Shown: positions 15,856 through 25,369, counted from the stretch's first letter. The stretch: 64,000 nt of DNA from Deltaproteobacteria bacterium (GCA_017303575.1 JAFLCL010000017.1:1-64000), one strand, 5' to 3'. Notes: generated by a model from the letters alone, not told the origin. Translations and numbers: made by a program.

Positions 15856-17450
15856 CGGGTGGTGGGCAGGATGCCATCGACGACCCACCGCGCGGAGGGC
15901 TCCCCGTTGGTGCTCGCGCAGAGACTGCGGCTCCCAGGCGTTCCTGGCGTGGCCTGCGCGCAGTCGCCCGTCGGTGGGCCACCGCAGGCGAGGACGCGTG
16001 TCGCGACGACCGCCTCGTCGTCCGAGCTCACGAGTAGACAGTTCACGTGCGGTAGCGACGCGGGTGTGGGCTCGTCGAACCACAGCTCTGCGCCCGCTGC
16101 GCCTGCGCATCGCCCACCCGCACCGTCGACGTCGAGGGTATCCATCTCTGTCCCCGCGATGTCGAGAAGCAATCCCGTCGCGTCGGTCACGATCGGATCG
16201 GCGCACGTTCCCGTCCCCGTGAGCGGCATGGCGGCCTCGAGGACGAAGTCGTAGGCGCTCGCGTAGTCGGTGGGAGCGACCTCGTCGAGGATCACGTAGA
16301 GCAGGCCGGACATGCCGTGCGCCTCGACGTCGCCGTCGGAGATGTGGGTCTCGGTGCACGCCCCTCCGTTGAACCTCGGCTCCGCGCCGGTCGTCGGGCA
16401 CGTGGGGCTCAGCGTGATCGACGCGCCTGCGAGCATGAGACGCGCGCGGACGTCGCTGGGGGTCGCTCCGAGATCCACCGCATAGACGACGTCGCGTCCC
16501 CACTCGCTCATCCCGGCGATGCATCCGGTCAGGAGCGAGTCGCGTCGGCCCTCGAAGGTGCCCGACTGCCTCCCGCTCCACGTGGGCAAGAGGATCGGGC
16601 TCGCGCACGTCCCTTCGACTGGCGGCGTGCGGAGTCGACACGCGCCATCGCAGTCGGCGCTGCCATCGCACTCCTCGGTCTCGGGCGCCCAGACTCCATC
16701 GCCGCAGCGCGCGGGCGCATCGACGCGGAACGCGTCGCGGGCGGGCGCATCGGGCAGGCGCGGGGCGTCGATCATCGCGATCGACGCGTCCTCGCGCGCA
16801 GCGTCGCGTGGAGGCGCGGACGCATCGAGGCAGAGGCGGGGATCGTCGAGGCAGCTCGGATCGATCTGGTTCGGGATGCACGCGCCGCCCGCGCCGCAGG
16901 TGGACTCGGCGGGACATGCGATGTCGGCGCAGGCGACGAAGACGAACACCGACACCCGCGCGGTGCGATGACGCGCGAAGCGGCTGCGCACGCTGCCGAT
17001 CGCGCGGACCACGCCGTCCTTCATCCCGAACGCCTCGATCAGCGCGACGCGCTCGTCGTCGCCGCTCGCAGGTACGAGCGAGAGCTCGATCGGAAGCCCC
17101 GACGCGCCTTCGCCGAGCAGGAAGTCGACCGTGCGACGCACGGTGTGCGCGCGGCCTCCGATCACCACCTCGCTGCCGGGCGCGACCTCGAGCGGCGGCG
17201 GCGTCGTGAACGCCCTCGTCTCCTCCGGCGAGCCCTCGACGTCCGACGCGTAGAGCACCCGCACGCGGATCGTGTCGAGCTCGCCCGGCACGTAGAAGTC
17301 CGTGTCGATCGACACCAACAGCTGCGTCGCGGGCACCGTGCAGCTCGCGGCCAGGACGCACACGATCGACGCGCAGACGGTGAGCACTGCGTGTCGCACG
17401 AACGAGAGGACCGAGCGCGAGGCGGCCACTGGCGACGACGATACGATCAC
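15831..17450 (-). CDS. Cysteine-containing lipoprotein, hypothetical
   Basis: A 539-residue protein. No ATG fits. GTG 17450 precedes a convincing lipoprotein signal (VLTVCASIVCVLAASC, C37), although later GTGs are possible. Residues 40-190 form a beta-rich domain shared with the 173-residue neighbour. A Cys-rich stretch follows (CPAESTCGAGGACIPNQ), then a low-complexity Asp/Ala/Arg linker with DAPAR repeats, a CGDGVWAPETEECDGSADCDG motif common in myxobacterial secreted proteins, and about 280 residues of beta-rich extracellular sequence resembling pre-peptidase C-terminal or jelly-roll modules. Function unknown. It begins 15 bp after the redoxin lipoprotein stop, consistent with an operon. 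Confidence 0.72.
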   Translation of the reverse strand: MIVSSSPVAASRSVLSFVRHAVLTVCASIVCVLAASCTVPATQLLVSIDTDFYVPGELDTIRVRVLYASDVEGSPEETRAFTTPPPLEVAPGSEVVIGGRAHTVRRTVDFLLGEGASGLPIELSLVPASGDDERVALIEAFGMKDGVVRAIGSVRSRFARHRTARVSVFVFVACADIACPAESTCGAGGACIPNQIDPSCLDDPRLCLDASAPPRDAAREDASIAMIDAPRLPDAPARDAFRVDAPARCGDGVWAPETEECDGSADCDGACRLRTPPVEGTCASPILLPTWSGRQSGTFEGRRDSLLTGCIAGMSEWGRDVVYAVDLGATPSDVRARLMLAGASITLSPTCPTTGAEPRFNGGACTETHISDGDVEAHGMSGLLYVILDEVAPTDYASAYDFVLEAAMPLTGTGTCADPIVTDATGLLLDIAGTEMDTLDVDGAGGRCAGAAGAELWFDEPTPASLPHVNCLLVSSDDEAVVATRVLACGGPPTGDCAQATPGTPGSRSLCASTNGEPSARWVVDGILPTTRWIGFSSR

Positions 17451-17464
17451 TTCGTGATCGCCGT

Positions 17465-18172
17465 TCAGATTCCGTCGGCCTGCATCGACGCGATCAGCGC
17501 GCGCAGCGCAGGCTCCTCGATGCGGCCATAGCGCGCGGCGAGCACGTTGCCCCGGCGGAGCGCGAGCACGTAGCGCGACCCCTGTCGGTAGAAGAGGTTG
17601 CGGGTCACGCCCACGTCCACCGCGATCGGGATCTCGGTGTCGACCGAGAATTCTTCGCGGATGCGCCGCGCGTCCTCGAGCGTCGCGGTCCTCGCCACAC
17701 CATCGACGGTGAGCGCGGTCCCGAACACGACGACGAAGTCGCCGCCCATCGCACGCACCGAAGCCGCCATCTCGTTCACGTCCTCGCGGAGCACGCGGCG
17801 GCAGATGCCGCAGTTCTCCGAGAACCTCCACACGATCACGGGCCGATCGCAGCTGGCTCGCACCGAGAACGTTCTGCCGTCGTCGGTGGGCAGCGTGAAG
17901 TCGGGGCTGACCTGCCCGAGCTCACCGCCCGTCGCGCCCGTGGGAGGGCACAGACCCTCGCTCGGCAGCACCGTCGGCGTGTCGCTCGGTGACGTGCCCG
18001 CAGGCTCGTCTCCATCGAGCACGGGCACCTCGGGCACGTCGCTGGGCATCTGGGTGGGCTGCGTGTCTGCGTCGTTCGCGGTCGGCGCGTCGATCACGGC
18101 GAGCCGTCCGTCGCAGGCGGCGAGGCTGAGCGTGAGCAGGGCGAACGTGAGCGTGATGTGCGTGTGCTTCAT
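17465..18172 (-). CDS. Redoxin (thioredoxin-fold) lipoprotein
   Basis: A 235-residue protein. ATG 18172 opens a lipoprotein signal (MKHTHITLTFALLTLSLAAC, C20). A Thr/Pro/Asp-rich spacer leads to an AhpC/TSA-Redoxin-type domain (residues 82-235). Its landmarks are VSPDFTLPTDDGRTFSV, then RFSENCGICRRVLREDV with a CxxC active site (C121, C124), and the end ALRRGNVLAARYGRIEEPAL. It should act as an outer-surface or periplasmic thiol oxidoreductase; the partner is unknown. The gene just upstream (18205-19656) carries a related redoxin domain at its C-terminus, so the pair probably arose by duplication. The two are 32 bp apart. Confidence 0.85.
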   Translation of the reverse strand: MKHTHITLTFALLTLSLAACDGRLAVIDAPTANDADTQPTQMPSDVPEVPVLDGDEPAGTSPSDTPTVLPSEGLCPPTGATGGELGQVSPDFTLPTDDGRTFSVRASCDRPVIVWRFSENCGICRRVLREDVNEMAASVRAMGGDFVVVFGTALTVDGVARTATLEDARRIREEFSVDTEIPIAVDVGVTRNLFYRQGSRYVLALRRGNVLAARYGRIEEPALRALIASMQADGI

Positions 18173-18204
18173 GGGGTTCCTCGCGGCAGTCGTTCGTCGT
18201 TCGT

Positions 18205-19656
18205 TCACTCGGCCTCGAGGGCGCTCATCACGTCGCGTACCGTCGCCGAGACGCGGCTGCCGTAGCCGGCCCACGGGTGCGCGATCACGTTGCCGCGGCG
18301 CAGGAAGAGCACGTACGAGGGACCGCTGCGCGAGAACGCGGAGAGCAGCGCACGCGAGTCGTCGACCACCACCGGCATCGCGAGCCCGAGCTCGTCACGC
18401 ACGCGACGCGCGTCCTCGATCGTCGGCTCGCGGCTCGTGCCGTCGAGATCGTTCACACGGGCCACTGCGACGACGAATCGGTATCCGCGCGCCTCGACCT
18501 CGGCGGCGAGCGCGTTGCCCTCGGTGGCGAGGAACGACGCGCACGATCCGCAGCCATCGACGTAGTGGTAGACCACCAAGAGCTCGTCCTCGCAGTGATC
18601 GCGCACCGCGAACGTGGAGCCGTCGACGTTCGGGAACGACAGCTCGGCGATCACGTCGCCCACGTCGCGTCCGCTCGCGATCGCAGGACAGCTCCCCTGC
18701 GCGGGCAGCTCGATGCTGGCGCTCGGCGTGGTGCCGCCGCCAGCGGGCGCGGGGATCGTCGGCTCCGTCGGCGTCGTCGTCGCCTCGTCGACGACGCGGT
18801 AGCCGACCCACGAGAGGATCGGGAGACCGCTCACGGTCACACGACCGCTCCTCACGACGCTCGTCGCGACGCGTGCGAAGCGACCCTCGGGGATCTGTGC
18901 GCCGTCGAGCACCGTGTAGGTGCCGCCGATCGTGAAGAGCTCGACGCGGCTCCCCTCGGGCGCCTCGACGGGCAGGCCGAGCGTCGCGTCACCGTCGAGC
19001 TCCACCTCGGGGCCGAAGGCGACGAGGCCATCGAAGCCCACGCCCGACGGTGCGCCGATCGAACACGGTGCCTCGCTCGTCGTGACGTGCCTCGCGCGGA
19101 GCAGCGGGTACGCGTCTTCACGCACCAGCGCCTCAGGGCTCAGCGACAGCGCGATGCCGTCCATGAACAGCACGCTGCGTGTCGCGCTCGCGGTGCCGAC
19201 CGGCGGCAGCGAGAGCGCGGCGGGGAGCTCGACGATCGTCGCGTCGTAGGCGAGCGAGAGCGCGCCGTCCTCGATCGCACCTTCGACCGCGCAGTACGTC
19301 GTCGCGTAGCGACCCGCCTCGCCCGGCCTCGTGATGCGGACCATCGCCTCGGCGAAGCAGCGACCGTCCTCGGGGACCTCGATCACGAAGGCACCGCGCG
19401 CGTCGCTCTCGACCGGCTCGAGACAGAACGCACGGCCGTCGACGTCGGTCACACACGCCTGCACGAAGGTGCCCGCGAGCGCGGCACCCGCCTCGTCGAG
19501 GACGCGTCCCTCGAGGCTCGACGCGTACGTGGCCTCACACAGACCCGCCTCGGAGCTCGCGCCACCCGTGGACGTCATGGAGCCCGTGCAACCGCCCGCG
19601 AGCGAGACCGCGAGCACCGAGCCACCGACCGAGAGCACCACGTCGCGCAACGTCAT
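18205..19656 (-). CDS. Lipoprotein with beta-rich N-terminal region and C-terminal redoxin domain
   Basis: A 483-residue protein starting at ATG 19656 behind GGAGG. The lipoprotein signal is VLSVGGSVLAVSLAGGC (C23). Residues 40-330 are beta-rich, beginning with a carboxypeptidase-regulatory-like segment (SLEGRVLDEAGAALAGTFVQ). Residues 340-483 form a redoxin domain: AELSFPNVDGSTFAVRDHC, then VDGCGSCASF with C369 and C372, and LFLRRGNVIAHPWAGYG. It is the first gene of the leftward run. A near-consensus sigma-54 promoter (19679-19694) sits about 12 bases upstream of the RBS region. The neighbour across the gap is an FHA/sigma-54 activator. Confidence 0.85.
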   Translation of the reverse strand: MTLRDVVLSVGGSVLAVSLAGGCTGSMTSTGGASSEAGLCEATYASSLEGRVLDEAGAALAGTFVQACVTDVDGRAFCLEPVESDARGAFVIEVPEDGRCFAEAMVRITRPGEAGRYATTYCAVEGAIEDGALSLAYDATIVELPAALSLPPVGTASATRSVLFMDGIALSLSPEALVREDAYPLLRARHVTTSEAPCSIGAPSGVGFDGLVAFGPEVELDGDATLGLPVEAPEGSRVELFTIGGTYTVLDGAQIPEGRFARVATSVVRSGRVTVSGLPILSWVGYRVVDEATTTPTEPTIPAPAGGGTTPSASIELPAQGSCPAIASGRDVGDVIAELSFPNVDGSTFAVRDHCEDELLVVYHYVDGCGSCASFLATEGNALAAEVEARGYRFVVAVARVNDLDGTSREPTIEDARRVRDELGLAMPVVVDDSRALLSAFSRSGPSYVLFLRRGNVIAHPWAGYGSRVSATVRDVMSALEAE

Positions 19657-19678
19657 CGTCGACCTCCACCAGCTCTTC

Positions 19679-19694
19679 AGCAGAGGCCGTGCCA
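19679..19694 (-). promoter_or_regulatory. Candidate sigma-54 (-24/-12) promoter of the redoxin-lipoprotein operon
   Basis: Minus strand reads TGGCACGGCCTCTGCT. This matches the sigma-54 consensus TGGCACG, four bases, TTGCW with one mismatch (T to C in the -12 box). GG and GC are separated by the required 10 bases. The predicted start is near 19668, with GGAGG at about 19662-19666 and ATG at 19656. An inverted repeat GTCCG, 7 bases, CGGAC lies upstream at 19778-19794. Confidence 0.65.
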
Positions 19695-19835
19695 CGCACG
19701 GATCTCCCTGTTTCGAGGCGAATTCAGAGGTGACCGGCCGATCGCCGCGCGCGAGGTGTCTCCTGGCAGGCGACAGTGTCCGCCTCAGACGGACGGTCGG
19801 CGTCTCGCGCGCTCGCGGTAGCATCGCCTCGCTCG

Positions 19836-21185
<1,350 letters not shown>

Positions 21186-21755
21186 TCAGCGGCGCTCGAC
21201 GGGGAAGCCTGGGTTCTCGATGAAGTCGGCGGTCGGCGAGATCACGCCGGGGTCGACGGCCTCGCTCGGGTGCGCATGGTCGCTCGGTCCCGTGTCGTCG
21301 ATCACGCCTGCATCGATCGCCGCGTCGTCGCTCGGGCCTGCGTCGTCGACCGCGGCGTCGTCGAGCGGGGCGATCGCGACGTCTGCGCCGAAGCGCGCGC
21401 GGAGGAAGCCGAGCACCTCCCTCGATCGTTCTTCACCGAGCACGTCGCGGTGCGCGGGCATCACACCGATCTCGCCGCGGCGTCCCTCGATGATCGACAC
21501 GAGCAGCACATCGTCGGGTCGCGTCAGCGGGCCCTCGGGCGACGTGAAGTTCGCGCCCGTCGCGCCGCCTGCGCCGCGGCCATCGACGCCGTGGCACGCG
21601 ATGCAGTGCGCGCGGTAGGTGCGCTCACCCGGATCGTCGGTGGGGATCGCGCGCTCGATCTCCACGCGCGAGATCGGCCACTGCGACGGATCGCGCTCGG
21701 TGGCCTCACCGCAGCCTGCGAGCACGAGCGCGAGCGTGACGATCGCGCGCCTCAT
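21186..21755 (-). CDS. c-type cytochrome lipoprotein, subunit of a GMC dehydrogenase
   Basis: A 189-residue protein. The signal MRRAIVTLALVLAGC gives a lipid cysteine at C15. One haem c motif CIACH lies in ERTYRAHCIACHGVDGRGAGG, with a probable methionine ligand in IGVMPAHRDVL. After the cytochrome domain (to about residue 125) comes an Asp/Ala-rich low-complexity tail of some 60 residues. It should accept electrons from the GMC flavoprotein encoded just upstream and pass them to the respiratory chain. Its start overlaps the GMC stop (ATGA, 21752-21755). The stop codon directly abuts that of the convergent activator gene. Confidence 0.88.
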   Translation of the reverse strand: MRRAIVTLALVLAGCGEATERDPSQWPISRVEIERAIPTDDPGERTYRAHCIACHGVDGRGAGGATGANFTSPEGPLTRPDDVLLVSIIEGRRGEIGVMPAHRDVLGEERSREVLGFLRARFGADVAIAPLDDAAVDDAGPSDDAAIDAGVIDDTGPSDHAHPSEAVDPGVISPTADFIENPGFPVERR

Positions 21756-23293
21756 CCGAGCGCCTCACGCACGTGATCGGCGCCCCAGCTCGCGAGCCCG
21801 TAGATCGAGATCTGCGGGTTCACGCTGCACGAGGTCGGGAAGACCGAGCCATCGATCACGAAGAGATCGTCCCTCGCGTGGTGACGCAGCGTGCGGGAGT
21901 CCACGACGCTCGTGCGCTCGTCGGTGCCCATCGCGCAGCCGCCCATGCAGTGCGCGACGAAGACGGGCACCTCACACGGTCCCCAGCGTCCGCGCGCGAG
22001 CGCCGCGTCGATCTCGTCGGCGCTGCGTACATAGAGGCCGTTCGACGTGTAGGCCTGGCGTGCGCCGGCCGCGAGCTGGATACGCAGCGCCGCGCCGCAC
22101 GCGTCGCGCAGGCCGTTCGAGAGCCGCTCGGTCCACTTGTAGTCGATCTTCGCGCGGCCTCCGCTCGTGAGCGTGATGGTCGCGCCCTCGTCGCGATCGT
22201 TCACGTCGAAGCCGTCGTGGCCGAGCACGCCCGTGAGCGACGAGTACGGCAAGAGCTCCATCTGCGCTTGTCGCTCGGTGCCGAGCGCCATGCCGATGCT
22301 GCCGAGCGTCATGGGGAACATCGGCGCGCCCTCGATCAAGAACGGCATGCCGTCCTCGCGCGCGACGAACTCGTCCGAGTACACGTACTGCGGCGATCCG
22401 ACGAAGGGCTGGATGCGCTCCGCGTGCACGCCCACCGCGCCGACCGCGGGATGGAAGAACGTGCGCTTGCCGGTGCGACCGCTGGGATCGATCTCGCTCC
22501 GCAAGAGGACCGCGGGCGAGTTGATCGCCCCGCCGGCGAGCACCGTGATGCGCGGGCGCACCGTGATCGTGTGGCCCGTGAAGCTGTCGGTCTCGGTGCT
22601 GCGGACCTTCGCGATCACGCCCGTGATGCGGCGTCCCTCGGAGACGAGGCGCTCGACCCACGCGTTCGCGTACAGCTCCGCGCCCGCCTGCACGGCCTCG
22701 GGGATGTACGTGACGAGCATGCTCTGCTTGGCGTCGATCACGCAGCCCGTGCCGCAGTAGCCGGTGTGCGCGCAGCCCTTCACGTTGCGGAAGAGGAGAT
22801 CCTTGTGCCAGCCGAGCGCATCGAGGCCGCGCCACGTCACGAGGTTGTTCGCGTTCACCTGATCGAGCCGCATCTGCTGCACGTTCAGCCGTCGCTCGAT
22901 CGCCTCCCAGTGCGGCACGAGCGCCGCGTGCGTGATGCCTTCGACGCCGTGGTGCTCGGACCAGTGATCGAAGACGCGCTCGGGTGTACGGAAGCACGTG
23001 GTCCAGTTGACGACGGTGGTGCCACCGACGGCGCGGCCCTGGAGGATCGCCATCGATTGATCGGCCGTCGCGCGACCGCCGCCCTCTTGGTACAGGCGCG
23101 GGAACATCGTGCCCTCGCTCATCTCGAAGCGCGCGCTCACGTGGTAGCCGCCGTCCTCGAGGATGATCACGCGCTTGCCCGCGGTCGCGAGGCGCTGCGC
23201 GACGACCGCGCCGCCCGCGCCCGAGCCGATCACGCAGACGTCGCACTCGAGCTCGAGATCGGAGGTGACGTGGGCGCCGGTGTGGATGCTCAC
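21752..23293 (-). CDS. GMC family FAD-dependent oxidoreductase (catalytic subunit)
   Basis: A 513-residue protein starting at GTG 23293 behind GGAGG; no ATG is available before the cofactor motif. The Rossmann FAD motif is CDVCVIGSGAGGAVVAQRLA with the acidic ILEDGG at the strand-2 end. The GMC signature regions are present (GRAVGGTTVVNWTTCFRTP, AGGAINSPAVLL). The C-terminal catalytic block VDSRTLRHHARDDLFVIDGSVFPTSCSVNPQ and the HCMGGCAMG motif match cholesterol oxidase/gluconate-dehydrogenase-type proteins. With a Tat small subunit upstream and a cytochrome c downstream, it resembles three-component gluconate/fructose dehydrogenases. The alcohol substrate cannot be told from sequence. Confidence 0.92.
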   Translation of the reverse strand: MSIHTGAHVTSDLELECDVCVIGSGAGGAVVAQRLATAGKRVIILEDGGYHVSARFEMSEGTMFPRLYQEGGGRATADQSMAILQGRAVGGTTVVNWTTCFRTPERVFDHWSEHHGVEGITHAALVPHWEAIERRLNVQQMRLDQVNANNLVTWRGLDALGWHKDLLFRNVKGCAHTGYCGTGCVIDAKQSMLVTYIPEAVQAGAELYANAWVERLVSEGRRITGVIAKVRSTETDSFTGHTITVRPRITVLAGGAINSPAVLLRSEIDPSGRTGKRTFFHPAVGAVGVHAERIQPFVGSPQYVYSDEFVAREDGMPFLIEGAPMFPMTLGSIGMALGTERQAQMELLPYSSLTGVLGHDGFDVNDRDEGATITLTSGGRAKIDYKWTERLSNGLRDACGAALRIQLAAGARQAYTSNGLYVRSADEIDAALARGRWGPCEVPVFVAHCMGGCAMGTDERTSVVDSRTLRHHARDDLFVIDGSVFPTSCSVNPQISIYGLASWGADHVREALG

Positions 23294-23931
23294 GAGGCCT
23301 CCGTGGTCGGTGCGACGAGCGCATCGAGATCGACGAGCTGATCGACGTATGCGCGCCGCAGCGCCTCGTGATCGGGCGGGCCTGGGTAGCCGAGGCCCGG
23401 CCAGGTACGCGGATCGCCGTAGTAGAGCGAGGTGGTGAGGGACGAGAGCGCGCGCGCGATCGTGCGACGGAGCGCGACCGACGAGTCTCGCCACGCGTAG
23501 AGCACGCGATCCTGTGAGTCGGGATCGAGCTGCGTGAACGGTCGCACGCGCTCGAAGAAGAGCGCGCCCGTGAGCCCGCTCTCGAAGATCGCCAGCACGG
23601 TCTTCACGTCGGCCACGGCCTCCGGCTCGGCGCGCGCGAGCAGGCGATCGGCCTTGAGACCGACGTCGATCGCGTCGGCGCCCGGCACGTCGGGACCGGC
23701 AGCCGGGCACGTGCGCGAGGCCACGGCCGCCACGATCGCGTGCTCGTCGAGCGTGAGCACCGAGAGCGCCTCGCTCGGCGCCGGCGGACGTCGCGTCGAC
23801 TGGAGCGCGAGGCCTGCGGCGCCGAGCCCGACGATCGCAGCACCGCCGAGACCACCGAGCGCGAGCCGTCGACGGGAGAACAGCGGGAGCGTGCTCGCTG
23901 CGTCCGCGGTCCTGTTCGGGATGTCGGTCAC
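23290..23931 (-). CDS. Tat-exported small subunit (gluconate 2-dehydrogenase subunit 3-like)
   Basis: About 213 residues from GTG 23931. An ATG at 23988 would add 19 residues with no better ribosome site; I prefer the GTG because it places SRRRLALGGLGGAAIVGLG near the N-terminus as a Tat signal. The mature part (LTLDEHAIVAAVASRTCPAAGPDVPGAD through LGYPGPPDHEALRRAYVD) matches gluconate 2-dehydrogenase subunit 3-type chaperone/small subunits, which accompany GMC flavoproteins through the Tat pathway. Its stop overlaps the GMC start (GTGA, 23290-23293), so the three genes are translationally coupled. Confidence 0.8.
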   Translation of the reverse strand: MTDIPNRTADAASTLPLFSRRRLALGGLGGAAIVGLGAAGLALQSTRRPPAPSEALSVLTLDEHAIVAAVASRTCPAAGPDVPGADAIDVGLKADRLLARAEPEAVADVKTVLAIFESGLTGALFFERVRPFTQLDPDSQDRVLYAWRDSSVALRRTIARALSSLTTSLYYGDPRTWPGLGYPGPPDHEALRRAYVDQLVDLDALVAPTTEAS

Positions 23932-23990
23932 GGGGCACCAGTGTCTGGGGCGCGACCATCGAGCGTCAACGCTCGCGCGCTCTGTCATGA

Positions 23991-24024
23991 CTCGTGCACG
24001 AGCGCTCCTGGTGCGGGCCGCACC
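23991..24024. promoter_or_regulatory. Two palindromes in the divergent promoter region
   Basis: CTCGTGCACGAG (23991-24002) is a perfect 12-bp palindrome. GGTGCGG, one base, CCGCACC (24010-24024) is a second perfect inverted repeat. They sit between the divergent GMC operon and DUF1428 genes and could be operators. No regulator is identified. Confidence 0.35.
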
Positions 24025-24062
24025 GATCGTCGGCTGCTAGGCACGATCGCAAGGAGGCAGTC

Positions 24063-24416
24063 ATGAGCTACGTGGATGGATACGTGGTCCCGGTGCCGAA
24101 GGCGAACAAAGAGGCGTACCGCGCGCTCGCGCAGAAGATGACGGCGACGTTCAAGAAGCACGGCGCTCTCCACGTCGTCGAGGCGTGGGGCGACGACGTG
24201 CCGCGCGGCAAGGTCACGGACTTCTACGGCGCGGTGAAGGCGACGGACGACGAGGCGGTGGTCTTCTCGTGGATCGTGTGGCCATCGAAGGCCGTTCGCG
24301 ACGCAGCGAACGAGGCGATGAAGACGGACCCGAGCATGCAGCCCTCGGGCGAGGAGCCGTTCGACGGCAAGCGCATGATCTTCGGCGGCTTCCAGACGAT
24401 CGTCGACGAGAGGTGA
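24063..24416 (+). CDS. DUF1428 family protein
   Basis: A 117-residue cytoplasmic protein with AAGGAGG before ATG 24063. It opens MSYVDGYVVPVPKANKEAYR and contains FKKHGALHVVEAWGDDVPRGK, FSWIVWPSKAVRD and EEPFDGKRMIFGGF. These are the hallmarks of the DUF1428 (YbaA-like) family, a ferredoxin-like alpha/beta dimer fold. The biochemical role of the family is not established. It is divergent from the GMC dehydrogenase operon and appears monocistronic. Confidence 0.92.
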   Translation: MSYVDGYVVPVPKANKEAYRALAQKMTATFKKHGALHVVEAWGDDVPRGKVTDFYGAVKATDDEAVVFSWIVWPSKAVRDAANEAMKTDPSMQPSGEEPFDGKRMIFGGFQTIVDER

Positions 24417-24445
24417 TCGCGCACTGACGGGCGACGCCTCGCGCG

Positions 24446-25255
24446 CTACGGCCGCACGGATCGACGTGCCCCGGCCGTCAGCGCGCGAAGGCGCGCGTAC
24501 TCGCCGGGGGTCGCGACGTCGAAGCCCTCGCACTCCATGGCGAGACAGAGCGACGCGAGCTTGCCGCGCGCGCCGCGGGGGAACACACGCGCCGTGAGGG
24601 CCTTGACGCGCGGCAGCTCGAGCGCGCGCGTGAGCACGAGCGCGTCGTTGGGCGCGGCGTCGGTGACAGCGAGCGGCGTCAGTCGCATCGCGCCCGCGCG
24701 CCCTGCGTGGAGCGCGAGCGCCTGCATCACGTGCTCGTGCTCGGGGCCTGGCACCGACACGGCGGCCACGTCGGCGCGATCGTCGAGCACCGCCTCGAGC
24801 GCGGCGGGATGCGTGCCGAGGAAGCGCTCCTCCGCGAACGTGAGGCCCGGATCGATCCCGCGATCGACGAGGTGCTGCCTCACGAGCAGGTAGCCCCCGA
24901 TCGAGAGCGCATCGACCCACGCCGCGCGCTTGCCGTTCAGGCGCTCGAGCGCGAGCCGAGCGTCTGCGCGCGCGACCAACGCCGAGCGGTACTCGGAGCG
25001 TCCCTCGCGCACGGTTTTCCAGATCGCGCGCGTGTCGTCCTCGATCTCCGCACAAGCCGCCGAGGGCGCCCACACCAGCTCGACGCGCGCCTCGCGCACG
25101 GCGCGCACGATGCTCTGGTAGTCCTCCGCGACCTCGACGGCGAGTGGCTCGCCCATCTCGATCGACAGCGACGACTCGAGCAGCTCGCCTCGCGCTTTCG
25201 CACGGGCGACTCCCACCGAGGGCGGCATGAGCAACCGCAGCACGGCCGCGAGCAT
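24446..25255 (-). CDS. PhnD-like phosphate/phosphonate-binding fold protein
   Basis: A 269-residue protein with the layout of the phosphonate ABC transporter substrate-binding fold (PF12974): YQSIVRAVREARVELVWAPSAAC, VARADARLALERLNGKRAAWVD, GGYLLVRQHLVDRGIDP, THPAALEAVLDDRADVAAVSVPG. It has no convincing signal peptide: the N-terminus MLAAVLRLLMPPSVG is short and followed at once by charged residues. It also has no transporter genes beside it. It may therefore be a cytoplasmic ligand-binding or stand-alone protein, or the start may lie elsewhere. A tandem 20-bp repeat (25279-25318) lies 24 bp upstream of the start. Confidence 0.7.
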   Translation of the reverse strand: MLAAVLRLLMPPSVGVARAKARGELLESSLSIEMGEPLAVEVAEDYQSIVRAVREARVELVWAPSAACAEIEDDTRAIWKTVREGRSEYRSALVARADARLALERLNGKRAAWVDALSIGGYLLVRQHLVDRGIDPGLTFAEERFLGTHPAALEAVLDDRADVAAVSVPGPEHEHVMQALALHAGRAGAMRLTPLAVTDAAPNDALVLTRALELPRVKALTARVFPRGARGKLASLCLAMECEGFDVATPGEYARLRALTAGARRSVRP

Positions 25256-25278
25256 CGCACGTCGCGCAGGTACGACCC

Positions 25279-25318
25279 AGTGCTCTCGTGAGATGCGCAG
25301 TGCTCTCGTGAGATGCGC
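25279..25318. repeat. Perfect tandem 20-bp repeat upstream of the PhnD-like gene
   Basis: AGTGCTCTCGTGAGATGCGC occurs twice back to back (25279-25298 and 25299-25318) with no mismatch. Each unit contains the inverted repeat TCTC, two bases, GAGA. The copies are two helical turns apart, which would suit a regulator binding side by side. Confidence 0.7.
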
Positions 25319-25369
25319 GTGTGTATGCCGTGTGACGTGATCGTGGCGAGCTGGCGGGGATGTCCCCCC

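Noticed and set aside
15334-17361. N-terminal part of the 675-residue minus-strand frame before the small lipoprotein
   Set aside because: Only the last 173 residues, from ATG 15855, look coding; the earlier part is Arg-rich shadow of the 15831-17450 gene.
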